Source: Erinaceus europaeus (lineage: Eukaryota; Chordata; Mammalia; Eulipotyphla; Erinaceidae). Taken from it: DNA of 64,000 nt. The stretch covers positions 9,743,665 to 9,807,664 of the forward strand of contig NC_080164.1 in the NCBI RefSeq assembly GCF_950295315.1, written 5' to 3'. The translations under genes and the position numbers were made by a program. Positions 21,690-32,154 of the stretch are shown here, piece by piece; positions within the stretch are counted from its first letter, which is position 1; each line of letters starts with the position of its first letter. Below the pieces are notes generated by a model. That model did not search any database and was not told the origin of the DNA. It saw only the letters and a list, made by a program, of their open reading frames with translations.

Positions 21690-22546
21690 AATTTTTATTT
21701 ATAAAATGGAAATATTGACAAGATTATAGGATTAGAGGGGTACATTTCCACGCAGTTCCCACCCTCAGAGCTCCATACAGAATCCCCTCCCTTGATAGCT
21801 TCCCTATTCTTTTATTTAAATTTTTATTTATAAAAAGGAAACACTGACCAAAACCATAGGATAAGAGGGGTACAACTCCACACAATTCCTACCACCAGAA
21901 CTCTGTATCCCATCCCCTCCCTTGAAAGCTTTCCTATTCTTTATCCCTCTGGGAGTATGGACCCAAGTTCATTATGGGGTGCAGAAGGTGGAAGGTCTGG
22001 CTTCTGGAATTGCTTCCCCACTGAACATGGGCATTGACAGGTGGATCCATACTCCCAGCCTGTCTCTCTCTTTCCCTAGTGGGGTAGGGTTCTGGGGAAG
22101 CGGGGCTCCAGGACATGTTGGTGGGGTCATCTGCCCAGCCAAGTCTGGTTGGCATCATGTTAGCACCTGGAACCTGGTGGCTGAAAAAAGAGTTAACATA
22201 TAAAGCCAAACAACTTGTTGACTAATCATGAACCTAAAGGCTGGAATAGCTCAGATGGAGAGTTGAAGGGTCTCTGTTTTGTAGATAGTTAGTAGTCCTA
22301 TTTCAGTTATATATATTCCAAAGAGCCCATGACTATACCAGTTGTTTTTTGGGTTTTTTTTTTCCTGAGCCTGACATCTGATATGCAGGTGGACCCAGGT
22401 TATTGTCTGGGGAGATGATGTCATGGCTGGCAGAAGGACCAGAAAGCTAGATCAGGGAAGAGAGTAGCTCCCAAATATGGGAGAGGTGTATAAATATTGT
22501 TGACTGTAAACCCCATCAATCTGATCTGATCTGGGGCCCATCTGCT
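21690..22546 (-). mobile_element. Two L1 3' UTR ends, long type, one behind the other
   Basis: At 21690-21808 there is a short 3'-terminal piece ('attagaggggtacatttcc', 'agctccatacagaatcccct'). At 21809 the same 3' end starts again and runs to about 22546, through 'gataagaggggtacaactcc' and the acceptor-like region to 'gatctggggcccat'. This is a later L1 inserted in or beside an earlier one. The second copy keeps the first 91 codons of the UTR open frame (22209-21934). Confidence 0.85.
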
Positions 22547-22975
22547 CTATATCTTAACTCTTTTTCAGCCACCAGGTTCCAGATGCTACCATAACGCTTA
22601 CCTGACTTCCCTGGGCAGACAGCCTCACCAATATGTCCTGGAGCTCCACTTCCCCAGAGCCCTGCCCCACTAGGGAAAGAGAGAGACAGGCTGGGAGTAT
22701 GGATTGACCTTCTAACGCCCATGTTCAGCAGGGAAGCAATTCCAGAAGCCACCTTCTGCATCCACAGAATGACCTTCCACCTTCTGCATCCCACAATGAC
22801 CCTGGGTCCATACTCCCAGAGGGATAAAGAATAGGAAAGCTATCAGGGGAGGGGATGGGATATGGAGCTCTGGGGATGGGCATTGTGTGGAAACGTACTC
22901 CTCTTATCCTATAGTCCTGTCAATATTTCCATTTTATAAATAAAAATTTTAAAAATAATAATAATAAAGTTTTTT
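22547..22975 (+). mobile_element. L1 3' UTR end, long type, opposite orientation
   Basis: It starts at 'ctgctctatatcttaactct' and has TTTTTCAGCCACCAG|GTTCCAG, 'ctgggagtatggattgacct', a local duplication of CACCTTCTGCATCC (about 22751 and 22779), and an AATAAAAAT-rich end. It meets the preceding minus-strand copy head to head, forming a large inverted repeat. Confidence 0.85.
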
Positions 22976-23287
22976 TAAAAGGAAGAATGGATGTGACAGC
23001 CTATCTCCCCTTGGGCCTGAACACCCTTCAGCCTGAACTAGAACTGCTGGACACCTCAGCAACACCTTGGCATGATGACCCTGGCTGGCTGACCTCTGAC
23101 CTTGAGGTCACTGAGGAAGCCTTTCTCTTTGGAGACCTGTGCTTACCGCTGGTGGGGGAAGGTGTGTCACAAGAGAAGGTTGTTGGGATGGCATTCAGAA
23201 CCAGCTGTGCCAGGCTAGTATGAGGGTGCTTCTTCCCGGGCACATGCTCTCTGGGCTGGAGAGAACTCGACCGGAGCCAACCTGGGC
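22976..23287. other. Short single-copy stretch, no feature recognised
   Basis: About 300 bp between an L1 tail and a solo LTR. Small open frames without a domain. Confidence 0.45.
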
Positions 23288-23609
23288 TGCTGCTCACTCA
23301 GCAACACAGGAGAGGAACCAGGAGCTCGTGGTGGAGCAGGAATGCAATGCGTCTTTATTGATCAGAAACAAAGCCTTTATATCTTTTGAAATGGAAGTGG
23401 CAAGTCGGAAAAGGAAATGGCTACGAAAGGGGGTGGAGAAAAGGAAAGAGCTTGAAGGCAGAAAGCTTCCATAGCAGCTGTTGTGAAGGTTCTAACCAGT
23501 GGGATTAATTAATACCCTGCAGGCAGGACAGGTCTCAGGCAAAACAATGATTATGTAAATAGACCTCAGCATCAGCGATGGAGCTGAGCAGGGGGGCTGC
23601 CCGACACAG
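23288..23609 (-). mobile_element. Solo LTR, class II-like family
   Basis: The minus strand carries the poly(A) signal region (ATCAATAAAGACGCATTCC). It shares 'gtggcaagtcgg', GAAAGGGGGTGGAGA and 'caatgattatgtaa' with the better preserved LTR at 44637-45086. The flanks CTGGGC (23282-23287 and 23610-23615) suggest a 6-bp duplication, though the element then ends ACAG, not CA. No internal genes. Confidence 0.75.
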
Positions 23610-23844
23610 CTGGGCGCCATACCCCTGAGGACCGGACTCACGGAATTAAAAGGGTTTTCTCCTCAGCCCGTGGGGACCTCACGTGCCTTCTACTCTGAGG
23701 AGAGACTTCCTTTGAACCCAGAGGGGTACAGCCTGCTGGGGTGGTCTTGAACATCCTGTCCTCACTGCAAAGAAGGCATGAGGGTGGGGTGGTCAGTTTG
23801 TCCAGGTGAAAGATGTAGGCTTTTTCCACCCCTCCTAGTTAAAT
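23610..23844. other. Single-copy sequence, no feature recognised
   Basis: Short stretch between a solo LTR and a SINE. Confidence 0.45.
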
Positions 23845-24190
23845 TTTTTTTTCCTCCAGGGTTATTTCTGGGCTTGGTGCCTGCACCATGAATCCACCGC
23901 TCCTAGAGGCCACCCTTTCCCCCTTTTGTTGCCCTTGTTGTTGTAGCCTCGCCGTAGTTATTATTATTACCATTGTTGATGTTGTTCATTGTTGGATAGG
24001 ACAGAGAGAAATGGAGAGAGGAGGGGAGACAGAGAGGGGGAGAGAAAGACAGACACCTACAGACCTGCTTCACCGCCTGTGAAGCGACTCCCCTGCAGGT
24101 GGGGAGCCAGGGGCTTGAACCGGGATCCTTACGCCGGTCCTTGCGCTTTGCGCCACGTGTGCTTAACCCACTGTGCCACCGCCCAACCCC
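23845..24190 (-). mobile_element. tRNA-derived SINE, family B, full length
   Basis: T-run, 'cctccagggttatttctggg', CACCATGAATCCACCGCTCC, TTGTTGCCCTTGTTG, GTTGGATAGGACAGAG, CACCGCCTGTGAAGCG core, B-box complement (CTTGAACCGGGATCC) and 5' end CCACCGCCCAACCCC. Confidence 0.95.
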
Positions 24191-24192
24191 CA

Positions 24193-24411
24193 AAATATTT
24201 TTATAATTATCTTTATTTACTTATTGGATAGAGGCATCCAGAAATTGAGGGGTAGAGGGAGACAGATGGGGACAGAGACAGAGAGACACCTGCAGCCCTG
24301 CTTCCCCATTTGCAAGGCTTTCCCCTGGCAGGTGGGAACCAGGGAACCAAACCCAAGTCCTTGTGCTCTGTAACATGTGCGTCCAACCAGGTACACCACC
24401 ACCCAGCTCCG
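24193..24411 (-). mobile_element. tRNA-derived SINE, family A
   Basis: T-rich tail, 'catccagaaattgagggg', 'ctgcttccccatttgcaagg' core, diverged B-box complement and 'caaccaggtacaccaccacc'. It sits immediately next to the family B copy, in the same orientation. Confidence 0.92.
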
Positions 24412-24928
24412 CTTTCTCCCCTTGAACGGATGTCTGCCTTGATGCACCCACTCACTCAGCCCTGCAGTGAGAATTCACTGAGCATCACCCCCCATGGCCG
24501 CTCTGACCCAGGGTGGTGGGAAAGCTGTGGAGAGGACCCTTTGTGTGTGCAGGGGACAGATGACTAACAGGAGGGATGAAGAAGCCCTTTCTCTGGAGGC
24601 AAGTGGCTGCCTGACACTGTGGGAGACTTAAGTAATGCACCCCAATAAAACTCCTGAGAAGCTCATTGTGGCCGGGCTGGGTCTCAGAACAGCCTGTTTG
24701 TCTCCTAACCAGCTTTGGGGCCAGGCCCCAGCCCCACGCCATGTTATCTTTGGACGTCCCTGCACTGTGGGTGTGGTGGCTCTTACGTCAAGATGGAGGG
24801 GGGTGTGAGCAGGGGTGGACATTCCACATCATGCTCTCTCCGCCCCGTGCCACCCCCAGCCCGCTCCTCCCGGTCTCTGAAGGATGGATGTTTCTGTACC
24901 CGTCGGGGGGCCGGCAGTGGAGAGACAG
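24412..24928. other. Single-copy sequence, no feature recognised
   Basis: Mixed GC sequence with overlapping open frames and no recognisable domain. Confidence 0.45.
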
Positions 24929-25238
24929 TGTTGTATGCTTCACATTGGTTTTGGTCTCACCCTCCCGCCTCTGGGAGATTGTGGTATGGCCCCTGCTAGT
25001 TTCGCGGGCACCCTTCTCCCCACCCCTGGAACCCCTACAGAGTTCCGGAGTTCTTGGACGCGGCTGCCGGAGGAGAAGGATGCAGGACAGATCTGTGTGG
25101 TGATTGGTTTGGGTTAGTTTATGAATCGTTGTTCATGAATAAAGAAAGATAGCTTCTCAGCTCAGCCGTGTGTCCTCGAGTCTCTGTTTACCTCCGCGAA
25201 GCTAGCCCGGCCTGCTGGAGCCCCGAACTCTAATGACA
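24929..25238 (+). mobile_element. Solo LTR, class II-like family
   Basis: A 310-bp TGTTG...GACA element. It has 'cattggttttggtctcaccc', a TTCATGAATAAAGAAAG poly(A) region, and 'cttctcagctcagccgtgtg', all matching the LTR at 8622-8982 read in reverse. Flanks AGACAG (24923-24928) and AAACAG (25239-25244) fit a 6-bp duplication with one change. No internal genes. Confidence 0.82.
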
Positions 25239-25449
25239 AAACAGTCTCTGAGGTTGAGGCCGAGATCAGCAGGGGTGGGTCCAAGTGGTGGTGCTCTGAG
25301 TGTGAGGTGTGAGTGTCTCCACTTCCTGCACACAGAGGACTGACGGTGACTGGACAGATACAGTGCCCATGCTGACCCGAGGCACCCAACCTACAGAATC
25401 TTCAGAGGGTGCTCACTGTGGGTGGCATTGCCCCATACGTCCATGGCCT
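25239..25449. other. Single-copy sequence, no feature recognised
   Basis: Short stretch between a solo LTR and a microsatellite. Confidence 0.4.
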
Positions 25450-25451
25450 GC

Positions 25452-25505
<54 letters not shown>
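25450..25505 (+). repeat. (TTTC)n microsatellite
   Basis: About 13 TTTC units, followed by 'acctccagggttattgctag', the tail module of a family B SINE in reverse. The repeat therefore grew from that SINE's A/GAAA tail. Confidence 0.95.
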
Positions 25506-25566
25506 CACCTCCAGGGTTATTGCTAGGGCTCAGAAGTCCTATAAAGTTAAAACCTAATGGAAAGAA

Positions 25567-25750
25567 AGGGCTGGGTAGTGGCATACCTGGCTGAGCACAC
25601 ACATTACAGTGCACAAGGACTCTGGTTCAAACCCCCCTGCAGGAGGGAAACCTCACAAGTGGTGTAACAGGTCTGCAGGTGTCTTGGTCTCCTTCTCCTC
25701 TCTCTCGTTCTCTCCCTCTATCTATCATCTATCTATCTATCTGTCTGTCT
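25567..25750 (+). mobile_element. tRNA-derived SINE, family A
   Basis: GGGCTGGGTAGTGGCATACC head, TGGTTCAAACCCCC B box, core, CT-rich stretch and a TCTA repeat. It is interrupted at its 3' end by the next SINE in reverse. Confidence 0.9.
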
Positions 25751-25751
25751 T

Positions 25752-26017
25752 CAAGGTTATCTCTGGGGCTCGGTGCCTGCATTACAAATCCACTGCTCCT
25801 AGAAGCCATTTTTCCCCATTTTATTGGATAGGACAGAGAAATTGAGATGAAAGAGGAATACAGAGGGAGCAATAGAGAGAGACACCTGCAGACTGGCCCT
25901 ACCATTTGTAAAGCGTCCCCACTGCAGTTGGGGAATGGGGGCTCGAACTCAGTTCCTCATGTGGGTCCTTGTACATAGTATCGTGTGCGCTTAACTGGGT
26001 GTGCCACCACACAACCC
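25752..26017 (-). mobile_element. SINE, family B-like, short-linker form
   Basis: 'aaggttatctctggggctcg', CACTGCTCCTAGAAGCC, CCCCATTTTATTGGATAGG (no AAC repeat linker), core, GGGGCTCGAACTCAG B-box complement and 'gcttaactgggtgtgccacc'. It looks intermediate between families A and B. Confidence 0.88.
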
Positions 26018-26389
26018 TCACACCCATGGCCTTTCCACAGCCCCTCTCCTCTCCCCGAAGGCCACTTACCCCTAAGCTGACCACTTGATCTCCCATTACA
26101 CTGAGGAAATCACAAACATGGAAAAGGATCCTTTTATTACAAGCCCACTGGTGCCAGTACCCATCGACCCATTTGCCCACTGTGCCAATTCCCACCTCAA
26201 GCCAGCTCTGTCTTGAGCTCTGGCCACCCCTCTGCCCCACCCTCTGACCTTCTCTGCTCATGAAGCCATCTTAGTATCTCCCTGTAGCACCACAGTCTCC
26301 CCTCTCAACAGGATCCTCTCCACCAGCAGACACACACAGGCCCAAAGAGCCCTTCCACTGGCAAATCAACTATCAGGACAAGGCAATCA
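26018..26389. other. Single-copy sequence, no feature recognised
   Basis: A minus-strand 120-codon open frame (26261-25899) overlaps the SINE and has no domain. CT-rich runs only. Confidence 0.45.
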
Positions 26390-26650
26390 AGTGTGAAGTC
26401 ACTGTGGAGTTCTGTCCTCCTTTCAGCGCCTTTAATCTGTTTGCTGTCCATCCACCTCTTTGGGAAGTTGTTTGAGACACTCTCTCTACCACTGGCTCCC
26501 ACTAGGGGTCTCCCCTTCTCCCTGAACCTGCTACAGTTGGGCTTCCGTTGTCTCCTTTCCACTAAGCTGCTCTTGTCAAGGTATCTGGCCACTTTGACAT
26601 CACAGCAACCAGTGGTCATATCTCTGACCGCTGACTGGCTCTACGCCTTC
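26390..26650 (+). mobile_element. L2 (LINE2) relic, reverse transcriptase region
   Basis: Diverged blocks recall the L2 ORF2 DNA in order: 'gctgctcttgtcaagg', 'ccaatggtca'-like and 'tcagtgtttaa'-like segments. The frame is destroyed. This is an ancient mammalian LINE of the CR1 group. Confidence 0.45.
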
Positions 26651-27099
26651 AGTGTTTAAGTTGGGTTGGACGTGTGTCTTCCTTGGAATGTTCTCCTAAC
26701 AAGGAAACAAACAAAACAAAACAGGAGCAGACCTCAGAACAAAATGTGAGAACAAAACGGCAGAGGCCAGAGAGGAAGGGAAGTCATATACAGGGGGATC
26801 AGTGGTTTGGAAGTGGGTAGAGAGGAGGCTTTTGGTAGAGTTCACAAAGATGTTTACACAGATGCTGTACAACTGAAATCTGACATAATGTGTTAGACCA
26901 ACAGTACTTCCTGAACGTTTGTATGTTCTCTGCTTTTGACTTCAGTGGAAGCAACATCCTCACCTTTCTTCCCTCTCCCTCTGCCTGTCTCAGGTTGGTT
27001 TCACTAGACCCTTACATGTTGCCCCGTGTCAGGACTCCCTCTTGTTCTCTGGATGCTCTGCCTGGATGTTATCATGGCGGCTCTGCCATCATCTCACGC

Positions 27100-27345
27100 A
27101 GATGCCCCCACACCTGTGTCTTCAGCGCTGACCTCTCCTTGGAGCTGTGATGTCTACTAGTCATCTCCGGCTGGATGGTTACCAGGCCTTTCACACTGGT
27201 ATCCACAAAACAAACTTGCTGGTTCCTTGCTCCACCCCAGTCTCACCTTTCCACCTTGATAACAGACACCAGCTTGAACAGGATCCTTCCCAGATCTTCC
27301 CACCTACATGAATACATCACCAAGTCCAGTCATTGTGACTCCAGT
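27100..27345 (+). mobile_element. L2 (LINE2) relic, downstream part
   Basis: 'cagcgctgacctctccttgg', 'catctccggctggatggtta', and 'ttgctccaccccagtctcac' follow the order of the L2 3' portion as I recall it. Diverged. Together with 26.4 kb and 29.5 kb it may be one broken-up L2. Confidence 0.5.
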
Positions 27346-27412
27346 GGTCCCTGCCTTCTTTCCCCATGTCCGTCACTGCCATGGTCCCACCCATGTGACT
27401 GTGTGAGCTCTG

Positions 27413-27459
27413 ACTCTCTCTCTCTCTCCCTCTCCCTCTCTTTCTCTCTATCTCTCATA

Positions 27460-27507
<48 letters not shown>
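27413..27507 (+). repeat. (CT)n then (CA)n microsatellite
   Basis: CT-rich run at 27413-27455 followed by (CA)n to 27507. Confidence 0.95.
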
Positions 27508-27508
<1 letters not shown>

Positions 27509-27589
27509 TGCTCCTCTTGTCCCCAACACTCCAGTCCACAACACACACAATCATATATCAAGATTTTTTAAATAAGATCTTGTCACAAG

Positions 27590-27715
27590 GTAGCTTATTC
27601 GGGTAGTGCGTTGCTTTGTCAAGTGCAAGATCCCGATTTGAGCCCAACCCCCACTGCACTGAAGGAAGCTTAAGTGCTGTGGTGTCTTTCTCTCTGTATC
27701 TCTGTCTTATTCTCT
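27590..27715 (+). mobile_element. Old tRNA-like SINE
   Basis: 'cgggtagtgcgttgctttgt', CCCGATTTGAGCCCAACCCC (B-box region) and 'ctgaaggaagcttaagtgct', resembling 19.5 kb and 59.6 kb copies. Confidence 0.6.
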
Positions 27716-27777
27716 AACTTGAGGATGTGGGGAAATAAACTTACTCAAGTCCCAATAATGATGGAAAAGAAAATTCA

Positions 27778-28058
27778 GGAGCCGGGCTGTAGCACAGCGG
27801 GTTAAGCGCAGGTGGCGCAAAGCACAAGGACCGGCATAAGGATCCCGGTTTGAACCCCGGCTCCCCACCTGCAGGGGAGTCGCTTCACAGGCGGTGAAGC
27901 AGGTCTGCAGGTGTCTATCTTTCTCTCCTCCTCTCTGTCTTCCCCTCTCTCTCTCCATTTCTCTCTGTCCTATCCAACAACGACAACAACAATAATAACT
28001 ACAACAATAAAACATCAAGGGCAACAAAAGGGAATAAAAAAATAAATATAAAAAAATT
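27778..28058 (+). mobile_element. tRNA-derived SINE, family B
   Basis: GGAGCCGGGCTGTAGCACAG head, GGTTTGAACCCCGGC B box, CACCTGCAGGGGAG core, TCCTATCCAACAACG, AAC/AAT repeats, GGGCAACAAAAGGG and an A-rich tail. It lacks the 'ccaggagcagtgg' module, so it is the short-tailed subtype. Confidence 0.95.
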
Positions 28059-28059
28059 A

Positions 28060-28900
28060 TGTCACTTGCCTGTCGTTTGAATAAGACCTAGGTTGTTTGG
28101 CATGGTCTGTAATTTTGTACAAAATAGGGCACCCAGTTGTCAGAGAAATGCAAGTAAAGACAACAGCGAGATACCACCTTACCACTGTGAGAATGTCACA
28201 CATCAGAAATGACAGCAACAAATGCTGGAGAGGGTGTGGGGTCAAAGGAACCCTCCCGCACTGCTGACTGGAATGTCAATTGGCCCAGCCCCTGTGGAGA
28301 GCAGTCTGGAGTCTGGAGAACTCTTAGGAGGCTAGAAATGGACCTACGCTATGATCCTGCAATTCCTCTGCTGGGGATATATCCTAAGGGATCCAACACA
28401 CTCATCAAAAAAGATCTGTGTACACCTATGTTCTTAGCAGCACAATTTATAATAGCCAAAACCTGGAAGCAACCCAGGTGTCCAACAACAGATGAGTGGC
28501 TGAGCAAGTTGTGGTCTATATACACAATGGAATACTACTCAGCTATTAAAAATGGTGACTTCACCTTCTTTACTCCATCTTGTGTGGAGCTTGAAGGAAT
28601 CATGGGAAGTGAGATAAGCTAAAATTAGAAGGAAGAATATAAGATGACCTCCCTCATGGACAGAAGTTGAAAAATAAGAACAGAAGGGGAAACGCTAAGC
28701 AGAACTTGGACTGGAGCTGGCGTATTGCACCAAAGTCAAAGACTCTGGGCTGGGTGGTGGGGAGAGTACAGGTCCAAAAAGGATGGCAGAGGACCTAGTG
28801 GGGGGTGTATTGTTATGTGAAAAGCTGAGAAATATTATGCATGTACAGACTATTGTATTTACATCGAATGTAAAGCATTAATCCCCCAATAAAGAAATTT
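28060..28900 (+). mobile_element. L1 3' end, short-3'UTR lineage
   Basis: It covers the C-terminal part of ORF2, open at 28209-28622 ([51 protein letters not shown], ending GSEIS), followed by a 3' UTR of only about 280 bp and a CCCAATAAAG end. It is 5'-truncated. Its 3' UTR differs completely from the long type at 5.0 kb. Confidence 0.92.
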
Positions 28901-28909
28901 TTTTTTTAA

Positions 28910-29398
28910 TAGTAAAAGACTGGGGTGGGTGGAGGGTTCAGGTCCTGGAACATGATGGCAGAGGAGGACCTAGTGGGGGGTTAGAGTGTGATGTGTAAAA
29001 CTGAGAAATGTGAGAGTCGGGCGGTGGCACAGCTGGTTAAGCGCAGGTGGCGCAAAGCACAAGGACCGGCATAAGGATCCCGGTTTGAGCTCCCGGCTCC
29101 CCACCTGCAGGGGAGTCGCTTCACAGGCGGTGAAGCAGGTCTGCAGGTGTCTGTCTTCTCTCCCCCTCTCTGTCTTCCCCTCCTCTCCCCATTTCTCTCT
29201 GTCCTATCCAACAACGACGACATCAATAACAACAACAATAATAACTACAACAATAAAACAACGAGGGCAACAGAAAGGGAAAATGAATAAATAAATATTT
29301 TTAAAAAACTGAGAAATGTTACACTTGTACCAACTACTGTATTTTACTGTCAACTGTGAACCCTCACACCCCCCCCCCCCCAATAAAGGAAAGGAAAC
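28910..29398 (+). mobile_element. L1 3' UTR fragment, short type, split by a SINE
   Basis: Starts at 'agactggggtgggtggaggg' and includes 'aggaggacctagtggggggt'. It is broken at 29010 by a SINE and resumes at 29305 with ACTGAGAAATGTTACAC through a C-run and CAATAAAGG. Confidence 0.88.
29011..29304 (+). mobile_element. tRNA-derived SINE, family B, with 14-bp duplication
   Basis: Complete short-tailed copy (GAGTCGGGCGGTGGCACAG head to AAATGAATAAATAAA tail) inserted in an L1 3' UTR. Flanks AAAACTGAGAAATG at 28997-29010 and 29305-29318 are identical. It is younger than the L1 fragment. Confidence 0.96.
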
Positions 29399-29504
29399 AA
29401 ACAAACCAATAGACAAGCACAGGGCTCCTCCCTGACTCTCTGAGCTCAAGTCCCATTTTCTTTCCTCCTGTTGTTCCAACTTGGGGTGCAAGGTGGCAGG
29501 GGGG

Positions 29505-29665
29505 GGCGTTGCCCTTCTGCTTAGAATGGTCTCTCCAGATCTTTATCTGTCTGCTCAGACATCACATCCTAAGAAACATCCTGACCCTCCAGAAGTCTGG
29601 CTTCCTTCTCCTGCTGTACCAGCCCAACACCCTGTCTGCTTTACTTCTAGTACCAAGCACCTTCA
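29505..29665 (+). mobile_element. L2 (LINE2) 3' end relic
   Basis: 'cccttctgcttagaatggtc', 'ctgctcagacatcacatcct' and 'catcctgaccctccagaag' follow the order of the L2 3' end. Diverged. Confidence 0.5.
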
Positions 29666-29937
29666 AGATGACGTGCTGCTGTCTTGGCCAGCATTCACTA
29701 ACTAGCCACTGAATGAATGACCCCAGATCAAAACAGAATCTGAGCCCCCAGGACTGGGATGCAAAGGCATCACACAGGAGACAGTGGGCATTTGTAGCAC
29801 CGCATGGCATGGACTTCCACAGATGCCAGGGAGCGTACTTGGGAGACCACGAGGGATGCCAGCCTGGAGTGTGTGAGCGTGTGCAGGCGCAGGCTTCCTG
29901 CGGAAGTCAAGTCCAGTTAAAACCTAAGAGAAAGACA
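29666..29937. other. Single-copy sequence, no feature recognised
   Basis: No repeat signature and no supported coding feature. Ends in 'agttaaaacctaagagaaag', also present (diverged) at 25.54 kb. Confidence 0.4.
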
Positions 29938-30208
29938 GGGCTGGGTAGTGGTGCACCTGGCTGAGTACACACACTGCAATGCACAGGGACCCAGGTTCAA
30001 ACCCCCAGTCCCTACCTGCAGGGGGGAAGCCTCACAAGCAGTGAAGCAACCCTGCAGGTCTCTCTCTCTCTCTCTCTCTTTCTCTCCCAGGGAAGTCTCA
30101 GGAGCTTGGTGCCAGCAATACAAATCCACTACTCCTGGAGGCCACTTTTTTCCATTTTATTAGATAGAACAGAGAGAAGTTGAGAGGGGAGGGGAAGGTA
30201 GAGAGGGA

Positions 30209-30248
<40 letters not shown>

Positions 30249-30435
30249 AAGATAGACACCTACAGACCTGCTTTACCACTTGTGAAATGCCCTCCCTGCA
30301 GGTGGTGAGTGGGGGCTTGAACCCAGTTCCTTGTGCGGGTCCTTGCACTTTGTACTGCGTGTGCTTAATTGAGTGCGCCACCACCTGCCCCCCCCATCTC
30401 AACTTCTCTCTATCTCTTTATAAAATAAGTAAGAA
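29938..30435 (+). mobile_element. tRNA-derived SINE, family A, split by another SINE
   Basis: The head, AGGTTCAAACCCCC B box and core lie at 29938-30088. The 3' end ('atctcaacttctctctatct', then AATAAGTAAG) resumes at about 30395-30435 after the inserted reverse SINE. Confidence 0.88.
30089..30394 (-). mobile_element. SINE, family B-like, short-linker form, with (GA)n
   Basis: 'ctcaggagcttggtgccagc', CACTACTCCTGGAGGCC, CCATTTTATTAGATAGAAC, a (GA)n run, core, 'ggcttgaacccagttcc' and 'gagtgcgccaccacc'. The same arrangement as at 25752-26017. Confidence 0.88.
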
Positions 30436-30439
30436 AATT

Positions 30440-31005
30440 ATCAATATGGGGATTGTCTCATTCATAGACAGAAGTTGAAAAATCAGAAGAGAAGGGAAGA
30501 CACAAAGCAGAAGGCGGACTGGGTTTGGTGTGTGGCACCAAGTAAAGGACTTGGTGGGGTTCAGGCTCCAGAACATCATGGCAGAGGAGGACTGCGGGGG
30601 GGGGGGGGAGTTGAGTTGTTGTATGGAAAACTGAGAAATATTACACATGTATAAACTGCTGTATTCTACTCTCAACTGTAAACCATTAATCCCCTCACTA
30701 AAGAAAAAATTAATTAAGTTAAGAAAGAGAAGGATGAAAATAGGATGGTCTCACTCACAGACAGAAGTTGACAAATAAGAACAGAAGGGGAAACATAAAG
30801 TAGGATCTATGTATTGTACCGAAGCAAAGGATTCTGGGAAGGGTTGGGAGGGAGGGGAGCTTTCAGGTCCTGATGCCTGAGGGTGGAGGAGGACCTAGGA
30901 TGGGGGTGAGCGTGTTTGGCAGACACTATCAGAGTGGGACCAGAAATTTTGTGTCAACAACTGTACTTACTGTAAGCAATTACCCCTCCCCTAAAAAGGG
31001 GGGGG
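30440..31005 (+). mobile_element. Two L1 3' UTR ends, short type, in tandem
   Basis: 30440-30712 and 30715-31005 each run from 'cacagacagaagttg'-like sequence through an 'aggaggac' block to a terminal 'cattaatcccctcac' or 'gcaattacccctcccc'. Both are 5'-truncated and moderately diverged. Confidence 0.82.
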
Positions 31006-31790
31006 AGAAAAAAAAAAAGGCTTAATGGATAGATGGCAACTATGCAGAGGGCAGAGAACAGTGTCTGGGTGAGGGCATTTGACTTATACTGAGAGTCCCA
31101 GGAAGCCAGAACACAGTGCAGGGAACATGGGAGCGGCCCCTGCCAGCCATCTGGTCTACCCCATGAGAGAAAGGAGGAGAGGTCTGCCATGGTGCAGACC
31201 CAGATCCTTCTTTCAAGCCCTCAGCACTAACCACTGGACTCTGACAGCGAGCCAGGGCTGAGCCAGGCGCCAGGGAGGCAGGAAAGAAAAGACTCTGGCC
31301 TCTGTGGTAGATGATGAAGCTGAAGAACGTGCCAGTCCCGAGACCCCAGGCGTGGAGGAGAGGAGGAGGTGCCGCTGGGCCGCACATGCCCGGGCTCCCG
31401 GCTGCAAGGGTCCTGCAGGGACTTGTTCCTGAACTGGTCCCGCTGCCTGCGGAGCCTGTCTTTCTGCTCCCTCCCCACATACGCAGGCAGGCACAGCACC
31501 CGGGCTCGGTCACACGCACACGCCCACGCCTGCCCTGGTGCCCTCACACTCACCCTTCCCACCCCAGGCAGCAAGCCCATCGTGCAGAAGCTCGAGGCTC
31601 GCACAGCCCACACCGGGGCCCCCTGGAAGCTCCCACCCTGTGCTCCAGAAATACTCTTTCCCTGAGCGTGTGTAAGAGTCCAGACAACTGGAGAAAGACC
31701 CTCTGGGCTCTCTGTTCCACATGCTGGCAGGCTTCCTGGAAGACGTGGAGGCAGGTATTGAAGAAAGTCATGGGATGGTGAAAGTTAAGG
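31006..31790. other. Single-copy GC-rich stretch with CpGs, no supported gene
   Basis: Locally CpG-containing (31340-31520). Open frames of 93-156 codons overlap on both strands. Neither strand shows a domain I recognise or a matching splice donor and acceptor. It could hold a decayed or unrecognised exon. Confidence 0.4.
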
Positions 31791-32154
31791 GTTGGCTAAA
31801 GACACTGAATGAATCAACTTCTTCAGGTTACAGTGAAGCTAGTATATTGACTCAACAGAACTGATAAGTCAAGGTTGAACTGGCTTCAGGCAGAGTTGTA
31901 TCCAGAGGCTAGAATGATGCCAATAGGCATCATTACATGTACATGTGTGCTTTACCATCTGAGTTCTCACCACATGACAGGCAGTCTGGCATTGGCAATG
32001 TTGAGTGGATGGAAACTGCCTGAGAGCTCCAACAGAAAAGACATGAAGGACTCTGATTGGTCAAGTCTGAGGTCACATGCCGTACCCCCACTGTGAAATA
32101 GCAATGGTAGGGACTGCTACCATTAAATCACTAATAAAAATTAAAAATATAAAG
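31791..32154. other. Unassigned A/T-rich sequence
   Basis: No SINE or L1 signature, except that the end (ATTAAATCACTAATAAAAAT near 32124-32143) resembles sequence at 33415-33434 at the far end of the adjacent inverted L1. Confidence 0.4.

Noticed and set aside
23288..25238. A provirus bounded by the LTRs at 23.3 kb and 24.9 kb
   Set aside because: The two LTRs are in opposite orientation, belong to different subgroups, have different flanking duplications, and the DNA between holds SINEs and no viral genes.
27840..27900. tRNA gene suggested by A-box and B-box sequences
   Set aside because: The boxes belong to tRNA-derived SINEs; no cloverleaf with a proper acceptor stem and anticodon arm could be assigned in any copy.
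28209..28622. A host gene encoding the 137-codon frame
   Set aside because: The blocks [18 protein letters not shown] and [10 protein letters not shown] are the C-terminus of L1 ORF2.
31227..31613. 128-codon minus-strand frame in a CpG-containing stretch, and a hydrophobic segment GTFFSFIIYHRGQ in another phase
   Set aside because: Looked protein-like, but the two pieces are in different phases, have no matching splice sites, and I do not recognise either.
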